Part shown: in pieces, positions 21,698-30,423 of the stretch
Position numbering within the stretch: position 1 is the first letter of the stretch
How the letters are laid out: every line of letters starts with the position of its first letter
Made by a program: the position numbers and the translations under genes
Assembly (NCBI RefSeq): GCF_001425575.1
Contig: NZ_LMRD01000008.1
Span: 17,170-81,169, forward strand
Direction: 5' to 3'
Length of the DNA stretch: 64,000 bases
Source of the DNA: Aurantimonas sp. Leaf443
Lineage (GTDB): Bacteria; Pseudomonadota; Alphaproteobacteria; Rhizobiales; Rhizobiaceae
The notes under the pieces: model-generated
Database searches by the model: none
What the model saw: only the letters and a program-made list of their open reading frames with translations
What the model was told of the DNA's origin: nothing

Positions 21698-23236
21698 TCA
21701 GGCCGAGGCGTTGGGTCTCGTGTGGGGCGGGCCGAAGGCTTCGTCGATGTAACCGTCGTAGAAGCTTCGGACATGCGGCATCACCGCCGCTGCGAGCTGG
21801 CGGCGCTCCCTCTCGGCGCCGTCGAGAGGCAAGCCCATTCTCTGGGCGATGTCCGCGAGGGTTCCCGGCCGATCGACGCGGGTGAAGATGCCGGCCTCGT
21901 AGATGACTTCTCCGGCGACGAGGACGGTCCGAACGCATTCGCGCCTGGCGCGATGCACCAGCACGTCGAGAAGCGCGATCTCGGGATTCTGGTACGGGTA
22001 GGTCAGGCGGTTCCAGTCGAGCAGCACGATGTCGGCCGCGCCGCCCGGTCGGAGATGGCCGATGCGCGTGCCGAAGGGCGTCGTGGCGGCACCGTGCTCT
22101 GTCGCCATGCGCAGAATGTCGGCGGGCTTGGGATGCGGACTGTCGATCCCGGGCTCCCGGTGGACGTTGAGGACGAGCCGCATCTCCTGCAGCATGTCGC
22201 GGTCGTCGTTGATCCCGGCCTCGTCGATGCCGAGGGCAACCGGGATGCCGTGCGCGGTGAAGCGGTTCAACGGCGCGACGCCGCTCTTCAGCCGGAAGTT
22301 GGACGAGCAGTTGTGGCAGATGCGCGTGCCGGTTCCGGCGCACAGGTCGATGTCGGCCTGCGTCATCCAGACCCCGTGGCCGAGCGTGACGTGAGGCCCG
22401 GTGAGCCCGAACCGATGGACATGCTCCAGCGCGGACCCGCCCGTCCGCTTGCTCGCATAGGCGCGCTGATAGGGCGTCTCGAGAAGGTGCATGTGGACCG
22501 GGGCGCCCGTCTCGGCCGCCATCTCGGCAGCGCTGGCGAGGGCGGCGTCCGACAGCCAGTGAAGGTTCGAGGGCGCGATCTGGATCGCGATGCGATCCTC
22601 TCCGGCATATCGGCCCCGCAGGGCATGGAACACCGCGACCTGCTCGGCGAGCGGCAGGGCGAACCGTCGGAAGTAGGCGGCCATGGCGGGCCTGAGATCG
22701 GGCGGCAGGCGCTCGAGAAAGGCTTCGTCGGCCTCGTAGACGAGCCGGTTCTGGTCGCGCAGCGCGAAGGAGTAGGAGGCGCGCATGCCGATCTCGCGAT
22801 AGGCGTCGATGACCGCGCCGGCGGCGGCGAGCACGGCGTCGGGTCCCCCCGGTGCGCGGGAATGAAGATGCTGGACGGTGGTGACCCCGGAGGCGACCAT
22901 CTCGAAGGCGGAATAGAGCGTGTCGAGCCGCGCCGGCACGTCGCGCAGGGCGAGGCGGCTGGCGAACCAGAGCTCCAGCGGATGATCGGCCGAGCCGAGC
23001 TGCAGCGGCGTCAGCCCCACATGGTGATGGGCGTTCACCAGACCGGGAATTGCGACTTGGCCGCGCCCGCCGACGCGTCCGGCGTCCGGATGGGAGCGCT
23101 GCAACCCGGCCCGGTCGCCGACCTCGCGAACGACGCCGTTCTCCACGAGGAGCGCGCCGTTCTCGACGAGGTCGGGAGCGCCTTCGGCGGTGAAGCCCAG
23201 AAGGATGTGGTCGGCTTCGACGATCGTCGTGGTCAC
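21698..23236 (-). CDS. Metal-dependent amidohydrolase (deaminase/chlorohydrolase group)
   Basis: A 512-residue amidohydrolase-superfamily enzyme of the TrzA/SsnA/guanine-deaminase-like group. Metal ligands are His70 and His72 (NAHHHVG), His251 (HMHLLET) and Asp339 (GIDEAGINDD), with His288 in LGHGVW. These enzymes hydrolyse amine or similar groups from heterocycles such as guanine, hydroxyatrazine or S-adenosylhomocysteine. It is the last gene of the 14-gene operon, and its ATG overlaps the racemase-like gene stop by four bases. A role on a nitrogen ring released from the imported compound is my inference. Confidence 0.88.
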   Translation of the reverse strand: MTTTIVEADHILLGFTAEGAPDLVENGALLVENGVVREVGDRAGLQRSHPDAGRVGGRGQVAIPGLVNAHHHVGLTPLQLGSADHPLELWFASRLALRDVPARLDTLYSAFEMVASGVTTVQHLHSRAPGGPDAVLAAAGAVIDAYREIGMRASYSFALRDQNRLVYEADEAFLERLPPDLRPAMAAYFRRFALPLAEQVAVFHALRGRYAGEDRIAIQIAPSNLHWLSDAALASAAEMAAETGAPVHMHLLETPYQRAYASKRTGGSALEHVHRFGLTGPHVTLGHGVWMTQADIDLCAGTGTRICHNCSSNFRLKSGVAPLNRFTAHGIPVALGIDEAGINDDRDMLQEMRLVLNVHREPGIDSPHPKPADILRMATEHGAATTPFGTRIGHLRPGGAADIVLLDWNRLTYPYQNPEIALLDVLVHRARRECVRTVLVAGEVIYEAGIFTRVDRPGTLADIAQRMGLPLDGAERERRQLAAAVMPHVRSFYDGYIDEAFGPPHTRPNASA

Positions 23237-23880
23237 CGGGCGTTCTCCATGCGGGCGAGGGCGAGGCGGATGGCGGCCGGCACGGGCTCGATCAGCTCCG
23301 CACCGACCGACCCGCGAAGGGCGCGCGCGGCCCGGGCGAGAGGCCCGCCGCCGACGACGACGGCTTCGGCGCCCGCTCGGACCGCTCGGGCGCAGGCGTC
23401 GCCCAGCGCGGCGGCGAGCCGGTCCGGATCGGCCATCGTGTCCATCGGCGCGCCCGATGTCAGGAAGGTGCCGAGGAAAAGCTCGCCGTCACCGTGGCCC
23501 TGCGCGGCGCGGGCGATCGCGCCGACGAGCTCCGGCGTCGTGGTGGCGACGGCGAAGCGTCGACGACCGCTCGCCGCCTCCCTCATCCCCGCCTCCGCGA
23601 TACCCGTCACGGGACGCGCGAGGCGCCGGCGCAAGGCGGCGAGCCCGGGATCGCCGAAGGCCGCGACCACGACGCCGTCATGATCGGCGACGTCGGCGGC
23701 AAGATCCTCCACCGCGAGGGCAGCCCTTCCCAAAGCCGCCTCGTCGAGGATGAGCGGCGCGCCGAAACGCGCGGTGAAGCCTTCGACGACGATGCCGGGA
23801 CCGGCCTCGCGGGCGATGGCAAGCATCGCTTCGGTCGTCGCCAGGCTGGTGTTCGGGTTGATCAGCGCCAGACGCGTCAT
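23233..23880 (-). CDS. Hydantoin/Asp-Glu racemase-like protein lacking both catalytic cysteines
   Basis: A 215-residue protein matching hydantoin-racemase-type members of the Asp/Glu racemase superfamily along its length (LINPNTSLATTEAML, FGDPGL, PVTGIAEAGM, then AELIEPVPAAIRLA). In active racemases a Cys sits in ACFGDPG and another in LGCAGM. Here these read AAFGDPG (Ala74) and VGGGPL (Gly178), and the only cysteine in the protein, Cys163, is elsewhere. It is therefore unlikely to racemise by the two-base Cys mechanism and may have another role. It overlaps both neighbours by four bases. Confidence 0.85.
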   Translation of the reverse strand: MTRLALINPNTSLATTEAMLAIAREAGPGIVVEGFTARFGAPLILDEAALGRAALAVEDLAADVADHDGVVVAAFGDPGLAALRRRLARPVTGIAEAGMREAASGRRRFAVATTTPELVGAIARAAQGHGDGELFLGTFLTSGAPMDTMADPDRLAAALGDACARAVRAGAEAVVVGGGPLARAARALRGSVGAELIEPVPAAIRLALARMENAR

Positions 23881-24764
23881 GCGCTCGCCGCCAGAAAGGC
23901 GCGGGCGATGTCGGCGCGCCGCGCGATCCACAGCCGGTCCCGCCGCCGCTGCAGCTCGTCGAGGATCGCCTGCAGGGCCTTGAAGCGCGCCGGCCGGCCG
24001 ACGATGCGCAGGTGAAAGCCGAGGTTCAGGAGACGCGCCTGCCCGCGCGCCGCTTCCGCCTCCAGCACATCGAGCGCGTCGCGGACATAGTCCACCATCT
24101 CCACCGCTCGCACGAAGCCGTTCGGATGGAAGAACTTCATGTCGTTGGTGTCGAGCGCGTAGGGCACCACGAGAAGCCCGGTTTCCCCGTCGCGATAGGG
24201 CAGATCGTCGTCGAAGCCGTTCGACGTGTAGAGATAGCCGCGCTGGACCAGAAGTCCGCGCGTCCAGGGGCTTTCGGCACCGCGGCAGAAGAAGCCCACC
24301 GGGCGCTCGCCCGTCGCCCGCGCGATCGCCGCCGCGCAGCGGTCGAGGTCGGCGCCTTCCGCCTCCGGACTTTCGTAGTCGGCATGCGGGCGCCAGCGCC
24401 AGCCGTGACAGGCCGCCTCGTGACCGCGCTCCACCAGAATGCGGGCGAGTTCGGGAGAGCGCTCGGCGGCGCGCCCGCAGAAGAAGACGGTCGCGGGCAT
24501 CCCGGCCCGCTCCAACGCGTCGGCGATGCGCCAGAGGCCGGCCCGCAGACCATAGGCGAAGATCTGTTCCTGTCCCTTGTCCGGCCGGCCCGGCTCGACG
24601 ACCGACACAACCTCGCCCATCGGTTCCGAGCGCGGATCGCCGTCGCCGACCTGGTTCTCGGCGCCTTCCTCGAAATTGACGACCAGCGAGACCGCAAGGC
24701 GAGCCCCGTTCGGCCAGCAGAGATCGGGCCAGCGGCCGCCATAGCCGAAGAGATCGCGGTTCAC
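23877..24764 (-). CDS. PuuE-like allantoinase / polysaccharide-deacetylase-fold hydrolase (copy 2)
   Basis: A 295-residue NodB/polysaccharide-deacetylase-fold protein of the PuuE group, which hydrolyses the cyclic amide allantoin without a metal. Family blocks are present: NGARLAVSLVVNFEEGAE, CHGWRW, SNGFDDDLPY, ALDTNDMKFF and GFHLRIVGRPAR. It is a diverged paralogue of the gene immediately upstream. The GTG start at 24764 overlaps that gene's stop (GTGA). Given the surrounding operon, the ring it opens may not be allantoin. Confidence 0.87.
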   Translation of the reverse strand: MNRDLFGYGGRWPDLCWPNGARLAVSLVVNFEEGAENQVGDGDPRSEPMGEVVSVVEPGRPDKGQEQIFAYGLRAGLWRIADALERAGMPATVFFCGRAAERSPELARILVERGHEAACHGWRWRPHADYESPEAEGADLDRCAAAIARATGERPVGFFCRGAESPWTRGLLVQRGYLYTSNGFDDDLPYRDGETGLLVVPYALDTNDMKFFHPNGFVRAVEMVDYVRDALDVLEAEAARGQARLLNLGFHLRIVGRPARFKALQAILDELQRRRDRLWIARRADIARAFLAASA

Positions 24765-25699
24765 GGCGCGAAGCCTGGATGTGTCGGCCCGGGCGCCCAG
24801 GGTTCGAGGCCGAGACCGGCGCGCCAGTGACGCGCGATCGCCTCGCGCCGCGCGAACCATACGCCGTCATGGGCCAGCGCGTGATCGAGAAAGGCTTCGA
24901 GCCCGCCGATCCGCGCCGGGCGGCCGATGATGCGAAGATGCAGGCCGACCGAAAGCATGCGGGGCGCCTGCGCCCCTTCGGCATACAGACGGTCGAAGGC
25001 GGCGATGCAGTAACGCGAGAAATCCTCCGCGAAGGTGAAGCCGCCACGGTTGAAGAAGCGCATGTCGTTGGTGTCGAAGGCATAGGGCAGGACGACATGC
25101 GACCTGCCGCCGAGCTCGGCCATGGTGGGCAGATCGTCGTTGTAGGCGTTGGAATCGTAGAGGAAGCCGCCGTGTTCGACGAGGAGCGCCCGGGTGCGCT
25201 CGCTGGTCGCCGAGCGGGTGTGCCAGCCGACGGGCGGCGTTCCCGCCGCGGCCTCGATCGCCGCGACGGCCCGTGCGATCGCGGCGCGCTCCTCGGCCTC
25301 GCCCATATGGACATGCCGCTCCCAGCGCCAGCCGTGGGCGGCGACTTCGTGGCCGTCGGCGACGGCATCCTCGGCGAGCCAGGGCGAAAGGGCCAGAGCC
25401 CGGCCGTTGGCGTTCAGCGTCGCCGCCACGCCGCGCTCGGCGAGCGCGCGGCGGATGCGCGGCCAGCCGGCCCGCGTCCCGTATTCGAAATGGCTTTCCA
25501 TGCAGAGGTCGCGCGCGCCTTCGACACCCTCCACCGCCTCGTAGATCGTCTCGTTGCGCTCGTCGCCCATGCCGAGGGAGAGTTCGGCCCCCTCCTCGAC
25601 ATTGACGACCACGGAGACGGCAAGCCGCGCGCCGTTCGGCCATCGGATCGCCGGCGGCCTGCCGCGATAGCCGGCGAAATCGCGATCGGTGGCGCTCAT
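24761..25699 (-). CDS. PuuE-like allantoinase / polysaccharide-deacetylase-fold hydrolase (copy 1)
   Basis: A 312-residue PuuE-group protein, the closer of the two copies to characterised PuuE allantoinase. Blocks are NGARLAVSVVVNVEEGAE, MESHFEYGTRAGWPRI, AHGWRWERH, VGWHTRSATSERTRALL, AFDTNDMRFF and GLHLRIIGRPAR. It differs from copy 2 mainly in the segment after the HGWRW block and at the C-terminus. A cyclic ureide or lactam hydrolase role is expected. Its ATG overlaps the BtpA-family gene stop by four bases. Confidence 0.89.
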   Translation of the reverse strand: MSATDRDFAGYRGRPPAIRWPNGARLAVSVVVNVEEGAELSLGMGDERNETIYEAVEGVEGARDLCMESHFEYGTRAGWPRIRRALAERGVAATLNANGRALALSPWLAEDAVADGHEVAAHGWRWERHVHMGEAEERAAIARAVAAIEAAAGTPPVGWHTRSATSERTRALLVEHGGFLYDSNAYNDDLPTMAELGGRSHVVLPYAFDTNDMRFFNRGGFTFAEDFSRYCIAAFDRLYAEGAQAPRMLSVGLHLRIIGRPARIGGLEAFLDHALAHDGVWFARREAIARHWRAGLGLEPWAPGPTHPGFAP

Positions 25700-26487
25700 G
25701 CCGCCCGTGCCGCGTCCATGAAGCGCTGCGTCTTGGCGCCGTCCCAGTGGAGGATGTCGGCGCGTCCGGCATCCTCCTTCATCAGGGCGGTGGAGACGAC
25801 GGCCCCGTCGGCGACCTCGAGCGTCGCCCGGATATTGTCTTGCGTCACGCTGCCGCCCAGAAGGATCGGGCGCCGGACGCCGGACGTCTTCGCGGCGCGG
25901 ATGCGCGACAGGCTGTCGTCGAAGGTCGCCCCGGTGATGACGAGGCCGTCCGCTCCGAACTTGACCGCGCCCTTCGCCGCCTCCTCGGGCGAGATGTCGA
26001 TGAGGGGCACGCAGGTGCGGTCGAAGACGTCGGCGAGGATGGCGATGTCGTCGCGGCCGAGCCGGTGGCGATAGGTGCGCGCCTCGACGGCGAGCGCCTC
26101 GCGCGTGCCCTCCAGGGTCATCGCCGCGCCGACGAAGATCTTGAGGCGCACGAAATCGGCGCCGCTGGCATGGGCGATGGCGAGCGGGGCGACGGCGTCG
26201 TGGGCCTGGACGATGATGCCGAGCGAGAGGTCGGGATGTTCGCGCTTCATCATGCGCCCGAGCGCCGCGGTCACGGCGATCGTCTCGGCGCTCGCCGCGC
26301 CCTTCCGGCGCGTCTGGTCCTGCAGCATGATCCGGCGGATGCCGGCTCCGACGAAAACCTGCGTGTTGGCGAGAACGTAGTCCTCCAGGAACGCCATCGA
26401 GACATCCCGGCCGACCGACAGGTCGGGCAGATGGAGGGCGGCGACGACGAAGGGATCGGCGGCGCCGGCGACGGGAAAGAAGCTCAT
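25696..26487 (-). CDS. BtpA/SgcQ family protein
   Basis: A 263-residue TIM-barrel-like protein of the BtpA/SgcQ family. Typical segments are AALHLPDLSVG, GIRRIMLQDQTRR, HASGADFVRLKIFVG, ILADVFDRTCVPL and the C-terminal GADGLVITGATFDD / ILLGGSVTQDN phosphate-binding-like region. BtpA was first described in cyanobacteria as important for photosystem I accumulation; SgcQ lies in an uncharacterised E. coli sugar operon. No reaction is established, but the linkage to a PfkB kinase four bases upstream suggests a phosphorylated sugar substrate. Confidence 0.87.
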   Translation of the reverse strand: MSFFPVAGAADPFVVAALHLPDLSVGRDVSMAFLEDYVLANTQVFVGAGIRRIMLQDQTRRKGAASAETIAVTAALGRMMKREHPDLSLGIIVQAHDAVAPLAIAHASGADFVRLKIFVGAAMTLEGTREALAVEARTYRHRLGRDDIAILADVFDRTCVPLIDISPEEAAKGAVKFGADGLVITGATFDDSLSRIRAAKTSGVRRPILLGGSVTQDNIRATLEVADGAVVSTALMKEDAGRADILHWDGAKTQRFMDAARAA

Positions 26488-27542
26488 GAAGGGTCCATCA
26501 GGCTGAGCGGCGCGCGAAGGCGCTGGGAAAGCGAGGGGTCGAGGGAGTCGAGGAAGGCGGAAAGGCGGTGTCGCGCGGCCGAACGGGCGGTCCCGGCGAT
26601 GTGGAAGGGGCCGAACGCTTCCACGGCGAAGGACGCCGACACCGTGCCCATGCAGGCGGCGAGCAGCGGATCGCCGGTCAGGACCAGTCCGGCCAGCACG
26701 CCGCCGCAGAAGGCGTCGCCCGCCCCGGTCGGATCGAGGGCGACGACGCGGGCGGAGGGCAAGGCGACCGTGTCGCCCTCCCCTTCCAGAAGCAGCGAGC
26801 CCTGCGCGCCGAGCTTGGCGAGGAGCAGCGCCGGGCCGGCCTTCCGAAGAGCGCGGAGGGCCTCGGTCGGGGCGGCGCCCGGGGCGAGGTCGCGCAGTTC
26901 CTTTTCGCTCGGCAGGAAGGCGGCGACCGCCTTCATCACGTCCGCCACGCACTCGCGCAGGAGGAGAGCGTTCGAGCCGGGATCCAGCGTCACCGCGATC
27001 CCGCGCCCGGACAGCGCATGGGCCATGTCCATCTGTTCGGCGACGAGATTGGCCGCCAGATGGGCGCCGCCCGCCTGAAGCCAGGCCTGCGGCACGTCCG
27101 CCAGACGGACGGGATGCCGGCGGCGGAAGGCCGCGAAGGTCGCGCCCTCGCTCGACCGGCTCTTGAGGCGGGATTCCAGCCGGGCGACCTCGTCCGGCGA
27201 CAGGCGCCGGCCGGGCTCTGCCGGAAGCGGCCGATCCATCGGCGAATGGAGATGGTCGGCGCGGCTGCCGTCGGCGCGGTAGAGGAACCATTCGCCTTCG
27301 CGGACCTCCGCCGTCTCGTGCCGGACCGCGGAGATGTCGATGCCGCAGGCCGCCAGTCGATCGAGGAAGCGACGCGGATAGTTCGCCGGAATCCGGCCGA
27401 CGATGCCGACGCCGTCGAGCCAGAGCCGGGCTCCCGCGGCCGAATACACGGCATTGCCGCCCATCGTCTGGGGGCCGAGCGTGCCGTCCGCGGCCACCAC
27501 CGTGTCGACGATGATGCCGCCGGCCGTGAAGAGCCGCACCAT
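26484..27542 (-). CDS. PfkB-family carbohydrate/nucleoside kinase (copy 1)
   Basis: A 352-residue ribokinase-fold kinase. The N-terminal PfkB signature is around GGNAVYSAAGARLWLDGVGIVGRI. The C-terminal anion hole and catalytic Asp are in LDPTGAGDAFCGG. PfkB enzymes use ATP to phosphorylate sugars, nucleosides or sugar-amine adducts. It lies between an SIS-domain gene (six bases) and the BtpA-family gene (four-base overlap). A SIS + PfkB pair is the arrangement of fructoselysine (Amadori) degradation operons, which guides my inference of a glycosylated amine or base as substrate. Confidence 0.9.
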   Translation of the reverse strand: MVRLFTAGGIIVDTVVAADGTLGPQTMGGNAVYSAAGARLWLDGVGIVGRIPANYPRRFLDRLAACGIDISAVRHETAEVREGEWFLYRADGSRADHLHSPMDRPLPAEPGRRLSPDEVARLESRLKSRSSEGATFAAFRRRHPVRLADVPQAWLQAGGAHLAANLVAEQMDMAHALSGRGIAVTLDPGSNALLLRECVADVMKAVAAFLPSEKELRDLAPGAAPTEALRALRKAGPALLLAKLGAQGSLLLEGEGDTVALPSARVVALDPTGAGDAFCGGVLAGLVLTGDPLLAACMGTVSASFAVEAFGPFHIAGTARSAARHRLSAFLDSLDPSLSQRLRAPLSLMDPS

Positions 27543-27548
27543 CTGCCG

Positions 27549-28664
27549 TCAGGCCGCCGCGCGAGCGGGCGCACCGAGGCCCCGCGCGGCTCTTGCGACC
27601 GCGAAATGGTAGGCGAGAAGATGGAGCGGCAGGATCGACAGCATCGGCGCGAGGGCGGCGGAGGTCTTGGGCAGCCGGACGACCGCTTCGGCGCGGGACT
27701 CGATGTCGGGCGCCGCCTGCGAGAGAATGGCCAGGAGCGGCCCCCCGACATGCTCGGCGACGAGCGCGGTGTCGAGCGCGCGCTCCAGGCTTGCCTCGTC
27801 GCTCGCCACGAGGACGATCGGGTCGCCCGCCTTCTGCGAGCGATAATGGTGATATTCCTCCAGCGGCAGCGCGAAGGCGTGAACGGGCGAGAGTTCGCGC
27901 AGCTTGGCGGCGCCGATGGCGGCGGCGGCGAAGTTCGGACCGAGCCCGGTGAAGAGCACGAGGTCGCGGATCGCCCAGCGCTCGGCGAGCGCGGCGACCG
28001 GGGCGTCGAGCTCGGCCGAGACGCGATCGATGATGGCGGGCAGCGTCGCGAGTTCGGCTTTCAGCGCCTCGCCCGCTGCGCACGCGGGAGCGACGGCATG
28101 GCCGAGCGCGACGAGGAGCGCCATCGTGGCGTTGGTGGACTGGGTCGGCCAGCCCTTGCGGGTCGCGCGGACCATCAGGGCCGCGTCGAATTCCGTCAGG
28201 ATCGGGCTGTCCTCGGTGTTCGAGATGCCGACGCAATAGGCCCCCCGCTCCCTGGCCGCCCGAAGGGCCCCCATCACCGCCGGCGTGTTGCCGCCCGAGG
28301 AGATGCCGATGCACAGGGTGCCGGACCCTCCGGCCCGCGCGCCGTAGCAGGCGAAGTCGAGCGCCTGGGCGCCCTCCACCGGCAGGCCCGTCACCGTTTC
28401 GAGCGCATGCCGCATGGCGACGCCGGCGAACCAGGAGTCGCCGCAGCCGGCGACGACGATGCGCGTGAGGGCGCGGCCCTCGAGCGCCGCCGACAGGGCG
28501 GAGAGGGGTGCCGCGGCTTCCGCCAGGGTCTGCCTGATGGCCGCGCCCTGGCCGAAGAACTCGGTGCGGGTGCGCTCGACGCGCGAAAGGCGTGCCGCAT
28601 CGTCCGGCGTGTCGCGGGAAGGCTCGGCGGTCAGGCTCTTCAGGCGGCTCGTGAAGTCGGTCAT
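27549..28664 (-). CDS. SIS-domain sugar isomerase/deglycase-like protein (copy 1)
   Basis: A 371-residue protein with two SIS domains, like the isomerase half of GlmS, AgaS or FrlB. The first is VAGCGDSWFAGVAM with GISSGGNTPAVMGAL; the second, after about residue 215, includes FTGLGPNFAAA and LPLEEYHHYRSQ, where the Glu/His cluster would be catalytic. These proteins isomerise amino sugars or cleave phosphorylated sugar-amine adducts. The gene starts 29 bases after the second permease. Confidence 0.88.
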   Translation of the reverse strand: MTDFTSRLKSLTAEPSRDTPDDAARLSRVERTRTEFFGQGAAIRQTLAEAAAPLSALSAALEGRALTRIVVAGCGDSWFAGVAMRHALETVTGLPVEGAQALDFACYGARAGGSGTLCIGISSGGNTPAVMGALRAARERGAYCVGISNTEDSPILTEFDAALMVRATRKGWPTQSTNATMALLVALGHAVAPACAAGEALKAELATLPAIIDRVSAELDAPVAALAERWAIRDLVLFTGLGPNFAAAAIGAAKLRELSPVHAFALPLEEYHHYRSQKAGDPIVLVASDEASLERALDTALVAEHVGGPLLAILSQAAPDIESRAEAVVRLPKTSAALAPMLSILPLHLLAYHFAVARAARGLGAPARAAA

Positions 28665-28693
28665 GCGTGTCTTCTCAAAAGGCGGTGGGAGCG

Positions 28694-29512
28694 TCAGCGG
28701 CCGAGACGATCGAGGCCGACGGCCTTGGCGATCACCAGCATGACGAGGAAGGAGAGGCCGATCTCGAGCGCGGAGATGGCGGCGATGATCGGCGAGGAGT
28801 CGAACTGGACGAGGTAGTAGAGTTCCACCGGCAGCGGCCGGGCCCGCACGTCGGAGGTGAAGAGCGAGACGGTGACGTTGTCGAAGGCCTCGATGAAGGT
28901 GAAGGCCGCGGCGGCGAAGGCGGCCGGGGCGATCTGGGGCATGGTCACCCGCCAGAAGGTCGTCAGCCTGCCGGCGCCCAGATTGGCGCTGGCCTCGTCG
29001 AGCAGCGGGTCGAGCCCGGCCAGCCGGGCCATCACGATCCGCACGACGAAGGGCAGGCAGAACACCGACAGCGACAGGACGAGCATCAGGTCCGACGCCC
29101 GGAAGGCGATGTAGGCGCCGAAGAAGAGCGAGGCGATGCCGATCACCATGCCCGGCATCATCTGCGGGGACAGGAGGACGGCGTTGAGCGCGGATTTTCC
29201 GGCGAAGCGGCCGCGCACGCTGGCGAAGGCCGCGGGAATGCCGAGCGCCAGGCAGATCAGCATCACGATGAGCGAGATGCGCAAGGACACCAGGACGGAG
29301 TCGATGAGCTGCTGGTTCTGGAACACCGCGCCGTACCAGCGCAGCGAGAAGCCCGAGGGCGGAAAGGCGATGTAGGCGCGGGGCTCGAACGAGATCGCGA
29401 TGACGATCAGGCTCGGCGCCACCAGGAGCAGGAGCGAGAAGGCCGTCAGCGCGACGAAGCCGATCCGGGCGAGGCGGTCGCCGAGATCGTGGGTCTGGCG
29501 AAGGGCGCTCAT
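28694..29512 (-). CDS. ABC transporter permease (PotC-like)
   Basis: A 272-residue inner-membrane permease with six predicted helices and the EAA loop EASANLGAGRLTTFWRVTMP, which contacts the ATPase. It belongs to the PotC/ThiP-like group used for polyamines, iron and similar solutes. It overlaps the preceding permease by four bases (ATGA). Together with that permease and the ATPase it forms one importer served by two binding proteins. Confidence 0.93.
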   Translation of the reverse strand: MSALRQTHDLGDRLARIGFVALTAFSLLLLVAPSLIVIAISFEPRAYIAFPPSGFSLRWYGAVFQNQQLIDSVLVSLRISLIVMLICLALGIPAAFASVRGRFAGKSALNAVLLSPQMMPGMVIGIASLFFGAYIAFRASDLMLVLSLSVFCLPFVVRIVMARLAGLDPLLDEASANLGAGRLTTFWRVTMPQIAPAAFAAAAFTFIEAFDNVTVSLFTSDVRARPLPVELYYLVQFDSSPIIAAISALEIGLSFLVMLVIAKAVGLDRLGR

Positions 29513-30423
29513 CGGCGGACCTCGTTCCAGCGCGTCAGACGGTTGCCGACGGCCACGATCGCGAAGACGAAGAGGAAGCAAGTCGAGAGGAGAAGCGTGG
29601 CGAGGGCGGCCCCGCGCGACCAGTCGAGCACCACGATCGTCTGCTCGTAGACCTGCACGGCGAGCGTCGAGTAGTTGCCGCCGCCCAGGAGCTGCGGGAT
29701 GATGAAATTCGTGTAGGAGACGGCGAAGACGAGGGCGAAGCCCGCCACGATCGCCGGCATCGACATCGGCACCACGACGCGGAAGAAGGTCGAGACCTGA
29801 CTCGCGCCCAGATTGAGCGAGGCGTCCTCGAAGCGCCGGTCGCGCTCGGACAGGACGGCCAGCAGCGGCAGGATCATGAACGGCAGGTGGATCTGCGTCA
29901 TGCCGATCACGACCGCCGTGGAGGTGTTGAGAAGCTGCAGCGGCTGGTCGACGAGCCCCAGCGACAGGAGCGTCTGGTTCAGGAGTCCGCGCCGGCCGCC
30001 AAGGATCACGATCCAGGCATAGGTGCGCACGAGCGCGCTCGTCAGAAGCGGCGAGATGATCGCGACGAGGAGCAGCGTGCGCGAAAGCCCTTTCAGATGG
30101 CCGTAGGCATAGGCGACCGGATAGGCCAGCACGAGCGTCAGGGCGGTGGAGACGACGGCGATCCAGAACGAGCGCCCCATCAGCCGCCAGACGAGCGGGT
30201 CGGACAGGACGGTCGCCATGTGGCGCAGCGTGAAGCCGCCGTCGCCGATGGCGCCGCGCTCGATCGTCACGAAGCCGAAGGTCAGAAGCGTCGCGATCGG
30301 CGCCACCATGAAGACGAGAAGATAGAGAAGCGCCGGCACGGCCGGCCAGATGCCGCCGCCTTCGAGGAAGCGGGCGAGGGAAAAGCCGCGCGGGCGCGGC
30401 GCGGCCAGGATCGCGTCAGACAT
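29509..30423 (-). CDS. ABC transporter permease (PotB-like)
   Basis: A 304-residue permease with six predicted helices after a cytoplasmic N-terminus. Its EAA loop is EDASLNLGASQVSTFFRVVVP. It is the PotB-type partner of the next permease, so the channel is a heterodimer. Its ATG lies inside the ATPase gene end (8-base overlap). Confidence 0.93.
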   Translation of the reverse strand: MSDAILAAPRPRGFSLARFLEGGGIWPAVPALLYLLVFMVAPIATLLTFGFVTIERGAIGDGGFTLRHMATVLSDPLVWRLMGRSFWIAVVSTALTLVLAYPVAYAYGHLKGLSRTLLLVAIISPLLTSALVRTYAWIVILGGRRGLLNQTLLSLGLVDQPLQLLNTSTAVVIGMTQIHLPFMILPLLAVLSERDRRFEDASLNLGASQVSTFFRVVVPMSMPAIVAGFALVFAVSYTNFIIPQLLGGGNYSTLAVQVYEQTIVVLDWSRGAALATLLLSTCFLFVFAIVAVGNRLTRWNEVRR

